Shown here one piece after another: positions 34,888 to 44,368 of a DNA stretch of 64,000 bases. The notes beneath the pieces are model-generated. The model did not search any database. It was not told where the DNA came from and was given only the letters and a program-made list of their open reading frames with translations. Where the stretch lies: NCBI RefSeq assembly GCF_036884655.1, contig NC_088348.1:21455001-21519000 (forward strand), read 5' to 3'. Within the stretch, counting starts at the first letter, position 1. Each line of letters starts with the position of its first letter. The DNA is from Musa acuminata AAA Group (lineage: Eukaryota; Streptophyta; Magnoliopsida; Zingiberales; Musaceae). A program made the position numbers and the translations under genes.

Positions 34888-36453
34888 ATGGCTTACTCCG
34901 GCATGCAAGAGGGTCATTCTATTGCACGACCACCTTTGTTTAATGGGTCGGATTACACATATTGGAAGACTCGCATGAGGATCTTCCTCATTTCTTTGGA
35001 CTTTGAGCTTTGGTCTATTGTCGAGAATGGATTTCAAAAATCTTCTCTTCCGATGAGCGAATGGAATGAATCGGAGAAGAAGGTTTTTGCTTTAAATGCA
35101 AAGGCTATGAATGCCTTATTTTGTGCATTAGACAAAAACGAATTTAATCGTGTTTCAATGTGTGATTCGGCTTCTGATATTTGGAGAACTCTTGAGGTCA
35201 CTCATGAAGGCACTAGCCGAGTGAAAGAGTCCAAAATCAACATCCTTGTGCACTCTTACGAACTTTTCCGAATGAAACCAAGTGAGTCCATCGGAGACAT
35301 GTACACCCGGTTTACGGATGTCATCAATGGACTCAAAGCTCTTGGTAAAGATTTTACTAACTTTGAATTAGTAACTAAAATCTTAAGATCCCTCCCTAAA
35401 AGTTGGAATCCAAAAGTTACGGCCATTCAAGAGGCCAAAGACCTTAAAGCATTCCCTCTTGAAGAGCTCATTGGGTCTCTAATGACCTACGAAATGACAT
35501 GTCAAGCTCATGACGAGCTCGAGAACCCCCTTCCAAAGAACAGGAAGGATATGGCACTCAAATCACAAGAAGACCACTTGAAAGGAACATCAAGTGATGA
35601 GGACAGTGACAATGACATTGCACTTTTGACTCAAAATTTTAAAAAATATTTAAGAAAGAATAAATTTAAAAATAATATAAAAAATAAATTTGAACAAAAG
35701 AAGGACCAAGTGATTTGCTATGAATGCAAAAAACCGGGACACTACAAGAACGATTGTCCTCAAGCCAAAAAGAGTACATCAAAGAAGAAGGCGCTCAAGG
35801 CAACATGGGATGATTCAAGCGCATCCGAAGAAGACGAGTCCAACACCGAGCAAGTTGCTCATTACGCGCTAATGGCTTTAGGAGAAGAGGTATGTGATTT
35901 ACTTAATGAAAATTTATCTTTTGAAGAACTCTCTATCGCTTTTCATGAATTATTTGATGAATGTAGAACTGTTAGCAAGAAGTTAAGTATCTTAAAGAAA
36001 GAGCATGCTTTGCTACAAGATAAGTTTGATAGTCTTCAAACTTCTCCATGCTCTAAGTGTGAGCATTTAGAAGCAATAAAAAATAAAAATTTGCTTCTTA
36101 AGGAAACCTTAAACAAGTTTAAGGTTGGTAGCAAAAGATTAGATATGATCCTTGCACACAAGGGTCACATCTCAAATAGAAATGGAATTGGATTTGTAAA
36201 AGGATTACATCAAAATCCTACCACTTTCATAAAAGGACCTACATTACATGTTTCCTCTTATATGAAATGCAACTTCTGTTGCAAATCCGGACATATTGCC
36301 TACAAATGTCCATTTAGGAAAATTAGTTCACAAAAATTAATATGGGTTCCTAAAGGAACTATAAAGGATTCAAAAATAAATAACAAGGTTAGTGGGTCAA
36401 TTTTTGAGGCACCCAAAATCAAATGGGTACCTAAAAATCATCCTCTTTTGTAG
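34888..36453 (+). CDS. Sirevirus gag polyprotein
   Basis: A 521-aa open frame starting MAYSGMQEGHSIARPPLFNG, 33 bases after the primer site. Residues 1-220 form the UBN2/Retrotran_gag_2 capsid region (YWKTRMRIFL, KNEFNRVSMCDSASDIWRTL, MYTRFTDVINGLKALGK, FPLEELIGSLMTYEM). An acidic serine stretch follows (about 228-245), then a Lys/Asn-rich stretch. Two CCHC zinc knuckles follow: CYECKKPGHYKNDC (277-290) and CNFCCKSGHIAYKC (461-474). Gag assembles the particle and packages RNA. It ends at UAG (36451-36453); the pol frame continues in the same register, so read-through would give Gag-Pol. Confidence 0.95.
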   Translation: MAYSGMQEGHSIARPPLFNGSDYTYWKTRMRIFLISLDFELWSIVENGFQKSSLPMSEWNESEKKVFALNAKAMNALFCALDKNEFNRVSMCDSASDIWRTLEVTHEGTSRVKESKINILVHSYELFRMKPSESIGDMYTRFTDVINGLKALGKDFTNFELVTKILRSLPKSWNPKVTAIQEAKDLKAFPLEELIGSLMTYEMTCQAHDELENPLPKNRKDMALKSQEDHLKGTSSDEDSDNDIALLTQNFKKYLRKNKFKNNIKNKFEQKKDQVICYECKKPGHYKNDCPQAKKSTSKKKALKATWDDSSASEEDESNTEQVAHYALMALGEEVCDLLNENLSFEELSIAFHELFDECRTVSKKLSILKKEHALLQDKFDSLQTSPCSKCEHLEAIKNKNLLLKETLNKFKVGSKRLDMILAHKGHISNRNGIGFVKGLHQNPTTFIKGPTLHVSSYMKCNFCCKSGHIAYKCPFRKISSQKLIWVPKGTIKDSKINNKVSGSIFEAPKIKWVPKNHPLL

Positions 36454-39400
36454 ACAAACCCACAAGCTAGGAGCAAGAGATGGTATCTCGATAGTGGATG
36501 CTCAAGACATATGACTGGAGATCCATCTCATTTCTCTATGCTCACTAGCAAAGAAGAAGGGTACGTCACCTTCGGAGACAACATCAAAGGCAAAATCATT
36601 GGCAAGGGAACTATTGGTAACAAATTTAGTCTTTCCATTGATGATGTTTTACTAATTGATGGATTGAAACATAATCTCTTGAGTATTAGTCAACTATGCG
36701 ATAAAGGTTATATCGTTAGATTTGAATCAAATATGTGCATTATTGAAAATCCAAATCATAACATGACTATGATTGCTTTAAAACAAAATAATGTCTATAC
36801 CATCAATCTTGATGAACTAAGTAATGAAATGTGTTTCTCCGCCGTAAATGATGATGCTTGGCTTTGGCATAGGAGATTAGGTCATGCAAGCATGAAAACA
36901 ATATCTAAAATCTCATCTCAAGAACTAGTACGAGGGATTCCGAATATGAAGTTTATTAAGGATAAGGTATGCGATGCATGTCAACTAGGCAAACAAATAA
37001 AAACAAGCTTCAAACCAAAAAATCAAATTAGCACCACTAGACCATTACAATTGATCCATTTGGACTTATTTGGACCAATTGATACAACAAGTCTAGGTGG
37101 AAGCAAATATGCTTTTGTGATTGTGGATGACTACTCTAGATACACTTGGACCTATTTCTTAGCTCACAAAAGTGATTGCTTCAAGTGTTTCTCTAAATTT
37201 TGTAAACTCACTCAAAACGAAAAAGGCTTCATGATTTCATCAATTCGGAGTGATCATGGTGGTGAATTCCAAAACCGTGACTTTCAAAATTTTTGCGAAG
37301 TTAATGGGTACAATCACAACTTCTCAACTCCAAGAAATCCTCAACAAAATGGAGTAGTTGAAAGGAAAAATAGAAACCTACAAGAAATGGCAAGAACTAT
37401 GTTAAATGAACATAGTTTACCCAAATATTTTTGGGCCGAAGCCGTAAATACGGCTTGTTACATCATGAATAGAGTCCTAATAAGACCATCTCTATCAAAA
37501 ACTTCCTATGAATTATGGAATAACAAAAAACCAAACATTTCTTATTTTAAAGTTTTTGGTTGTAAATGCTTCATTTTAAATGAAAAGGATGCCCTAGGTA
37601 AATTTGATGCTAAATCCGATGAAGGCATTTTTCTTGGTTACTCCTCCGTTTCTAAGGCCTTTCGTGTCTTTAACAAAAGGACCTTAGTAATAGAAGAGTC
37701 TATTCATGTAGTTTTTAATGAAATTTCTGATTTAAAGAAAAATGATTTTGATGATGATCTTGGTTTTGATAATCTGAATTTATACGAACCCCCTCCTCAA
37801 AATAGCCATTTGAATGCATCTTCTTCCGAAATTTCTTTACCCAAAGAATGGAAGTATGTAGATGCTCATCCAAAGGAGCTAATTATAGGAGATACAACAA
37901 AAGGGGTTCAAACTCGTTCTTCTTTCAAGAATTTTTATGCTAACGTCACTTTCCTTTCTCAAATTGAACCTAAATGCATTGACGAAGCCTTAAAAGATGA
38001 TTTTTGGGTCATTGCAATGCAAGAAGAATTGAACCAATTTGAGAGGAATGAGGTATGGAAGCTTGTTCCTAGACCAAGTGACCACTCAGTCATAGGTACT
38101 AAGTGGGTCTTTAGAAACAAGCAAGACGAAAATGGTATCATGGTTAGAAACAAGGCTAGATTAGTGGCCAAAGGTTTCAACCAAGAAGAAGGTATCGATT
38201 ACGAAGAAACCTTCGCTCCCGTGGCTCGATTAGAAGCCATAAGGATGCTCCTTGCCTATGCTAGTAGTAATAATTTTAAACTATTTCAAATGGATGTCAA
38301 AAGTGCTTTCTTGAATGGTTTTATTTCCGAAAAAGTATATGTCGAACAACCTCCCGGATTTGAAAATTCTCTTCTTCCTAATCATGTATTCAAATTGACT
38401 AAAGCTCTCTATGGCTTGAAACAAGCTCCTAGAGCTTGGTATGAAAGGCTTAGTTCCTTTCTTATTTTAAATAATTTTACCAAAGGCAAGGTTGATACTA
38501 CATTGTTTATTAAACATTTTGAAAATAATTTTCTTATTGTGCAAATTTATGTTGACGATATTATTTTTGGCTCTTCGGATGAATCACTATGTGAATCATT
38601 TGCCAAATGTATGAGTCATGAATTTGAAATGAGTTTAATGGGTGAATTAACTTTCTTTTTAGGATTACAAATCAAACAACTTAGTGATGGTATATTTCTT
38701 AACCAATCCAAATATACATTAGAATTGTTAAAACGTTTTAACATGGATAATTCAAAAGCAATAAACACCTCTATGAGTACTGCGACTAAGTTAGATATGG
38801 ATGAAAATAGTGAAAATTTCGATCAAAAAACATATAGGGGAATGATAGGTAGTCTACTCTACCTCACCGCGACTAGACCAGATATTATGTTTAGTGTAGG
38901 ACTTTGCGCTAGATTTCAATCTAATCCTAAATTGTCTCATCTGAAGAGTGTTAAAAGAATATTTAGGTATCTTAAAGGAACTCCAAATTTAGGATTGCGG
39001 TATCCAAAATCTGAAAAATTCGATCTAGTAGCTTATGCTGATGCCGATTTTGGCGGATGCAGGATAGATAGAAAAAGTACATCCGGAACATGCCAATTTT
39101 TAGGACATGCACTTGTTTCTTGGACTTCCAAGAAACAAAATTCAGTTGCACTATCTACGGCGGAAGCCGAATACATTGCTGCAAGTGCATGTTGTGCACA
39201 AGTCATTTGGATGAAAAATACATTAGAAGACTATGGAATTCACTTTAAAAATATTCCCATAAAATGTGATAATACTAGTGCCATATGTCTTACTAAAAAT
39301 CCAATTCTGCACTCTAGAACTAAGCACATCGACGTTAGGCATCATTTCATACGCGATCATGTCCTTAACAATGATGTTGTTCTAGAATTCATTGACACAA

Positions 39401-39492
39401 AGCATCAATTAGCAGATATATTTACAAAAGCTTTGAACGAAGATCAATTTGAATTCATTAGAAGGGAATTAGGCATGTTAAATTGTCCCTAA
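36454..39492 (+). CDS. Sirevirus pol polyprotein (protease, integrase, RT, RNase H)
   Basis: Open in the gag register directly after the UAG; the first Met (36511) lies inside the protease, so initiation there is unlikely. Protease DSG is at 36490. Counting from that Met: integrase zinc domain WHRRLGHAS to CDACQLGK (about 122-165) and core D185, D248, E284 (D-35-E). The integrase is followed by the Sirevirus-type extension. RT has [16 protein letters not shown] and YVDDIIFG (680-687). RNase H has YADADFGG (about 840) and [13 protein letters not shown]. It ends [10 protein letters not shown]. All catalytic residues are present. Copia order (integrase before RT) is clear. Confidence 0.95.
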   Translation, partial: TNPQARSKRWYLDSGCSRHMTGDPSHFSMLTSKEEGYVTFGDNIKGKIIGKGTIGNKFSLSIDDVLLIDGLKHNLLSISQLCDKGYIVRFESNMCIIENPNHNMTMIALKQNNVYTINLDELSNEMCFSAVNDDAWLWHRRLGHASMKTISKISSQELVRGIPNMKFIKDKVCDACQLGKQIKTSFKPKNQISTTRPLQLIHLDLFGPIDTTSLGGSKYAFVIVDDYSRYTWTYFLAHKSDCFKCFSKFCKLTQNEKGFMISSIRSDHGGEFQNRDFQNFCEVNGYNHNFSTPRNPQQNGVVERKNRNLQEMARTMLNEHSLPKYFWAEAVNTACYIMNRVLIRPSLSKTSYELWNNKKPNISYFKVFGCKCFILNEKDALGKFDAKSDEGIFLGYSSVSKAFRVFNKRTLVIEESIHVVFNEISDLKKNDFDDDLGFDNLNLYEPPPQNSHLNASSSEISLPKEWKYVDAHPKELIIGDTTKGVQTRSSFKNFYANVTFLSQIEPKCIDEALKDDFWVIAMQEELNQFERNEVWKLVPRPSDHSVIGTKWVFRNKQDENGIMVRNKARLVAKGFNQEEGIDYEETFAPVARLEAIRMLLAYASSNNFKLFQMDVKSAFLNGFISEKVYVEQPPGFENSLLPNHVFKLTKALYGLKQAPRAWYERLSSFLILNNFTKGKVDTTLFIKHFENNFLIVQIYVDDIIFGSSDESLCESFAKCMSHEFEMSLMGELTFFLGLQIKQLSDGIFLNQSKYTLELLKRFNMDNSKAINTSMSTATKLDMDENSENFDQKTYRGMIGSLLYLTATRPDIMFSVGLCARFQSNPKLSHLKSVKRIFRYLKGTPNLGLRYPKSEKFDLVAYADADFGGCRIDRKSTSGTCQFLGHALVSWTSKKQNSVALSTAEAEYIAASACCAQVIWMKNTLEDYGIHFKNIPIKCDNTSAICLTKNPILHSRTKHIDVRHHFIRDHVLNNDVVLEFIDTKHQLADIFTKALNEDQFEFIRRELGMLNCP

Positions 39493-40001
39493 AATGAGCT
39501 TCACGAAAAATGACTCGTCCTTTTCCTTTGTGGATTTGATTTCTTCCTTCTTCTTCAATTCAAAATGATCCATTAAAGTATAACTTATAATCTTGAGGGA
39601 AGAAGCTAAACAAAAGGGAGGAAGAAAATTTTTTTTTTCTTTCCTCCGCGGGATGCCAGCGGTGGCACCGCCAGATCCGACGGTTGCACCGCCTGGCGCT
39701 CGGGCGCCAGGCGGTGACACCGACCGGTTTGGCAGTGACACCGACCGAGCGACCCTTTTAACCCGAGGGGTTAGGGCCGGCGGTGACACCGCCCCCAACC
39801 CGAAGAAAAACCTCTCAAAAAACCCTCTCCCATTCCCTCTAACCCTCATTCTAACTCTTAGAAGCATTGGAGAAGGATTCTTGGTGGTCCAAGCTTTCCA
39901 TCTCTCAACATAATCTCCACAAGGTAACACTTGAAATCCCTCTTTTCTTTTCTCTTTCTCTTGCTTATTTTTCAAAATTTCATCATCATCTTGTCTAGAA
40001 A
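39493..40001 (+). promoter_or_regulatory. Pol-env spacer with LTR-type palindromes and a possible intron
   Basis: Positions 39657-39800 carry GCGGTGGCACCGCC, GGCGGTGACACCG and GGCGGTGACACCGCC, the palindrome that otherwise occurs only in LTR U3 regions. They are followed by a pyrimidine-rich leader-like stretch. A consensus-like donor CAAG/GTAACA (39924) and acceptor TTGTCTAG (39998) bracket 75 bp, ending three bases before the envelope-like ATG. This suggests a subgenomic or spliced transcript for the downstream ORF. That is inference. Confidence 0.45.
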
Positions 40002-41096
40002 ATGGCTCCTAAGAGATCAAAAGGAAAAAGGATTGAAGGAGATTCATATAACCATGACCTTTTTAGATCAAAAGAGGTAGCCCTTAGCTTTCCAAAATTT
40101 GAAACACGATGTGTCCATAAAGGAAAATACGTTGATCTGGATGAACTAGAGGACTTAGATCCCATTAGGTGGTTTGCACACCTAGAAGCTCTACCTCTAC
40201 TACAAATAGAGGAACCAATCTATCCACGGTTAGTGAGATTGTTCTATGCCAACCTATATGAAGACAATGATAGCCTAAGCACTTACCTTCTAGGAACACC
40301 CATTAGAATATTTGACAGCACCATTTGTGAGCTAATTGGCATAACTGAAAAAGATAGGGGATGCTATTTTAAAGGAAAATGGGACGTCAAAACAATAGGA
40401 GCAACCTATACCGAAGCCGTAGAAACAATTTTTGCAAATCCAAACCTTGACTTCCTACCTAAGAGCTGTGAACACTTACTGCCTTTCAACTCTAAAATCC
40501 TTCATCACATTATCACAAGCATCATATTCCCAAAACAATTTCATCTTGACGAAATAAGTCAAATAGAGATGAGTACCATGTATTGGATTATGACCGGTCA
40601 GCATAATTGTTTTGGGTACTCAATTCGGCAACACATACAGGATATTATGGCTAAAGATACTATATTGCCATATGGGAGGTTAATCATTAGATTTCTTTAT
40701 GCCTATGACATTTGCATCCCACCCGATGAAGAATCTATTCAAAATGATCGATATAACATAATAAATAAAAACCTACTGAAAAGACTTAGGTGCACTTTTA
40801 GCAATGGCATATGGGTTAGGCAGCCTAGAAGGACTGATCCAATTCCTCCACCAAAAGAACACCCCGAAACACCAATTCTTATGGGAAATGAATCTCCTCC
40901 TCCTACTTCCTTTGGCGCAGCACCTTCAGCTCCTATTTCCTCCTCTGAAGATATCATTATGGCGGAACTGTCTCAGATCAAATCACAGCAAGAACAAATT
41001 CAGAATCAACAAGTTGAAATTTTGAAGACACTACGACAGATGAATGAAAAAATAGATATCATGTATCAGCACTGTGGATTACCTCCTAAGGATTAA
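40002..41096 (+). CDS. Envelope-like / putative plant transposon protein of Sirevirus S2
   Basis: 364 aa, starting MAPKRSKGKRIEGDSYNH; position 3' of pol is that of the Sirevirus 'envelope-like' gene. Residues about 30-270 resemble the plant transposon-protein domain that is widespread in such ORFs (FETRCVHKGKYVDLDELED, GTPIRIFDSTICELIGI, MSTMYWIMTGQHNCFGYSIR, LPYGRLIIRFLYAYDI). A Pro/Ser-rich linker (about 280-312) follows, then a Gln-rich predicted coiled coil (about 316-352). No signal peptide or membrane segment is evident, so a true envelope role is doubtful. The basic N-terminus could be a nuclear signal. No other copy in the window keeps this ORF. Confidence 0.8.
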   Translation: MAPKRSKGKRIEGDSYNHDLFRSKEVALSFPKFETRCVHKGKYVDLDELEDLDPIRWFAHLEALPLLQIEEPIYPRLVRLFYANLYEDNDSLSTYLLGTPIRIFDSTICELIGITEKDRGCYFKGKWDVKTIGATYTEAVETIFANPNLDFLPKSCEHLLPFNSKILHHIITSIIFPKQFHLDEISQIEMSTMYWIMTGQHNCFGYSIRQHIQDIMAKDTILPYGRLIIRFLYAYDICIPPDEESIQNDRYNIINKNLLKRLRCTFSNGIWVRQPRRTDPIPPPKEHPETPILMGNESPPPTSFGAAPSAPISSSEDIIMAELSQIKSQQEQIQNQQVEILKTLRQMNEKIDIMYQHCGLPPKD

Positions 41097-41758
41097 ATTG
41101 ATATATCTTTTTATTCTGTTCTGTTTGCTTTTAACAACAAGTTCAAGTTTGTCATCGATTGAACGAAAATTGATCCTTCCTTTTAGATAACTACTGTTTT
41201 AATCTGCATAAATGATGATGTCTTTTGGATAAACTATTTTTGGCAAATTTGAATGATGAACTTTGTTAAATGCTAAACCTTTTTTCTATGATCATCAATT
41301 AGCTGGCTTGTCTCTTTTTGTTGATGACAAAGGGGGAGAAGTGATGACTAAGTGATGACTTACATCATAACGATAGCATGACTTATATGAATTTCAAAAA
41401 CTTGTGTGATATGAATGTCTTATATGCCTTGCAAATCCTTGAAAATATCACAAGATTGATTATATTGAAAGCATGCCTTACATCTATATCATGAAATTTA
41501 TATGAAAAATCTTTATCTTCTGTCGTAGCAAAATTCGTCCCTTATCATTTAACTTATGATTTTCATCGAAGTTTCGTACTTACTATTGTTTAATGAGGAT
41601 AACGATAAGCTCTACGATTAGAACTTATCGGGTTATGCTTGAATCCAATAGGATGGAATTCAAGTGTTTTTTTATCTTCTCATAATATGGCATATAGATA
41701 GGGGGAGTTATGTTTAACTCCGTCATCAATTGATTGTCATCATCAAAAAGGGGGAGAT
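41097..41758 (+). other. 3' non-coding region of S2 with several polypurine tracts
   Basis: No ORF. GACAAAGGGGGAGAAGT (41327-41343) and GATAGGGGGAGTTA (41697-41710) precede the LTR-adjacent AAAAAGGGGGAGAT (41745-41758). Multiple polypurine tracts are a described Sirevirus trait; the last one primes plus-strand DNA. Confidence 0.8.
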
Positions 41759-42919
41759 TGTTGAATCTCGGATTTTGATGATATAATCAATTGGTGGGTT
41801 AATTGATCTAATCCATATTATTGAGTTAAGTGTGCAGGATTAACTACAATAACCAGAAAACATAAAGCAAGGATACTGGAGTCAAGTTCGATGGAAGTTT
41901 AAGAGTCCGAAGAATCGTCGGAGATGCTACCAGAACCAACCGAGAAGAAATCGGGAACCTGTCGAAATTTTCGGAAGTTCGCCGAAGAGATTATCGGAGG
42001 TTCACGGAGATCACCGAGAAGGCTCGGCTACTCGTTAAAGTCATCACAAGTTCGGGAGCTTGATGGGAGTCCGTCGGAAGAAGTTCGTCGGAAAGCTCGC
42101 CGGAACAAGACTCGACGTTCGCGGTAGAAAACTTGTTTAGGATGTGTTTTGTTATGTAGTTCACTTGTAATTAGGATTAGGATTAAGAGATAATCCTATG
42201 TCCTGGTTAGGGGCCAACTGGGCCCAAAGTCCGATTTGGTTTGGGCTAAAATCAAGCCAAATCAGCGAACCGGAGAGCCAAGCGGTGGCACCGCCCAGCA
42301 CCCGAGCGCTGGGCGGTGGCACCGCTTGGCTGGGCGGTGGCACCTCCAACATTCGGGAACCCAAAGAGAATTCAAATTTTGGAGCCCAAAATTTGAATCC
42401 TATTGAGGCTTATAAATACCCCTCAAATCTCAGTTGAGAGAACAACTTTTGAGAAGCATTTGATTGAGAGAAAAGTCTTAGAAAGTCTTAGCAAGTCTTG
42501 TTTTCAATTTGCTAGAGAGTTCTCCTCCTTCTTTCTTATTGAAAATTTGTAAGAGGTTGAACTGCTTGTAAAAGGTTGTAAGAGGGGTGTTTACCCTTCC
42601 ATTTCAAGAGATTTGCTAGTGGAAGGTGGGAGCCTCATCAAAGAGGAGCCTCGCAAGTGGATGTAGGTCATTTGACCGAACCACTCTAAAATTGGCGTAA
42701 TCTCTGGTTTGCATTTCAATATTGCCATTTACATTACTGCAAATCTTCTTACTGCTTTAGTTCCTTATTACCCTTGCTGCGCAACTTCAAGAATACGCCT
42801 TCAAGTTAAGCTTTTCAAGTTCCGTTCTTATCGTACGAAAGATTTTTCTAAAATCGAAGTTTTAATCCGTTGCACTAATTCACCCCTCCCCCCCTCTTAG
42901 TGCCGCTCCGATCCTAACA
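41759..42919 (+). repeat. 3' LTR of autonomous Sirevirus S2
   Basis: 1161 bp, TGTTGAATCTCGG to CGATCCTAACA. It is 71 bp shorter than the 5' LTR, almost entirely because the U3 palindrome cluster (42280-42352) has fewer units. TATA box at 42411-42418. Confidence 0.95.
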
Positions 42920-44363
42920 AGGACGATGCGCTGAAGAATCGAACGAAGTGCCAACCAATGACGTGCCGGGCAATAGAATGTCAATTCGCATTGTAATAAT
43001 TGTCTAGATCGGAGTAGAGTTTTAGTTTGTGTGTGTAGGAATAACTACGATAACGACAAAGATATAAAGCAAAACAAAGTATCAGAGTCAAGCGCAAAGG
43101 ATTCGTTGGGAGTTCGAGAGTTCGACGGAAGTCCGAAGGTTCGTCGGGAATGCTGCCGGAACTAGCCGAGAATGAGTAGGGAGCTTGCCGAAGGGTTTTT
43201 CGGAAGCTCGCCGGAAGGTTCATGGGAAGTTCGCGGAGCTTGCCGAGAAAGATCAGAGCTTGCTGAAGAAGCTCATTGGAACTCGCCAAGATCAAATCAT
43301 GAAGTCTAGGAGCTTGCCGGGAGTCCGTAGAATGGTTTTCGAGAGTTCGTCGGAAGACCGCCGGAAGTTCGCCGGAAGCTCGTCGAAAGAAGTCTTGACT
43401 TGTGGACTTTGTAATAGCTTAGGAAATATCTTTAAATTCATAGTTAGCACGTTAATTAAGGTTAGGATTAGGTGTTAATCCTATAACCTAAGTAGGGGCC
43501 AATTGGGCCCGAGTTTGGACTGGTTTGGGCCAAGTTTGGAGCCCAACCAATGAGCTGAATTGGTTTAGGCGGTGGCACTGCCAGATTAGGCGGTGGCACC
43601 GCCCAAAACCCGAGAACCAAGCGGTGGCACCGCTGGACTGAGCGGTGGCAACGCCCAGCACCCGAGAGGTCCGGTGGTGGCACCGCCGGACAGGGCGGTG
43701 GCACCGCCAGTACACTGTCAGTGTCAGACACTAACAAGCGGTGGCACCGCCACTGACAGGCGGTGGCACCGCCAGCATCAGGAACCAAAGAGAATTCAAA
43801 TTTTGGAGCCCAAATTTGAATCCTCTTGAGGCCTATAAATACCCCTCAATTCTCAGCTAAGACAACAACCTTTGAGAAGCATTAGATTGAGACAAAAGCC
43901 TTTGTAAAGTCTTTAGCAAGTCTTATTTTCAATTGCTTGAGTGTTCACCTCCTTCTTTCTCTTTGAAAATTTGTAAGAGAGTGAACCATTTGTAAAAGGT
44001 TGTAAAAGGGGTATTTGTCCTTCCCCTTCAAAGTGATTTGCTAGTGGAAGTTGGGAGCCTCATCGAAGAAGGCTTCGCAAGTGGATGTAGGTCGCATGAC
44101 CGAACTACTATAAATCGGTTTGCATTTATCTTATTATCATTTATATTACTGCAAACCATCTTCACTTTGATGCTCTACTTCTTTGTCTCCTTCTTACATA
44201 TGCCTTCAAGTTAAAACGCAATTGAAACGGTTTCAAACGAAACGTTGCTTTTATCGTACGAAGTTTCCGTAAGTGTTTAAATCGTCGAAAGTTTATCGTA
44301 CTTTACTGCTGCACTAATTCACCCCCCCCCCCCCCCCCTCTTAGTGCCGCTCTGGTCCTAACA
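42920..44363 (+). repeat. 3' LTR of gag-only copy B, right segment
   Basis: It resumes AGGACGATGCGCTGAAGAATCG, matching 26993 onward of the 5' LTR. It includes a large palindrome cluster (43568-43776), inverted repeat and TATA box (43834-43841), a C17 run (44322-44338) and the end GGTCCTAACA at 44363, followed by the TTATA duplication. Confidence 0.9.
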
Positions 44364-44368
44364 TTATA

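Larger units (their letters stand above)
33604..42919 (+). mobile_element. Autonomous, apparently intact Sirevirus (Ty1/Copia) element S2
   Basis: 9316 bp: LTR 33604-34835, primer site 34837, gag 34888-36453, pol 36454-39492, spacer, envelope-like ORF 40002-41096, polypurine tracts, LTR 41759-42919. TG..CA ends and 5-bp target duplication AGAAC/AGGAC. All reading frames are open, and the two LTRs differ by only a few bases outside one repeat cluster. It is therefore the youngest element in the window and a plausible source of proteins for the gag-only elements. Confidence 0.95.
26737..44363 (+). mobile_element. Gag-only Sirevirus element, copy B, interrupted by an autonomous Sirevirus
   Basis: 5' LTR 26737-28838, primer site, broken gag 28889-29810, AT-rich non-coding 29811-33342 and 3' LTR 33343-33603 plus 42920-44363. 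Perfect target duplication TTATA at 26732-26736 and 44364-44368. Without the inserted element it is about 8.3 kb. It has no pol, and its gag ends like copy A. LTR ends, U3 palindromes, U5 blocks, primer site and polypurine tracts match the autonomous element, so proteins of the latter could act on it. Comparable gag-only LTR elements are known in plants as TR-GAG elements. Confidence 0.9.

Noticed and set aside
40002..41096. Genuine viral envelope protein
   Set aside because: No signal peptide, membrane anchor or cleavage site is visible; kept only as 'envelope-like' by position and family.
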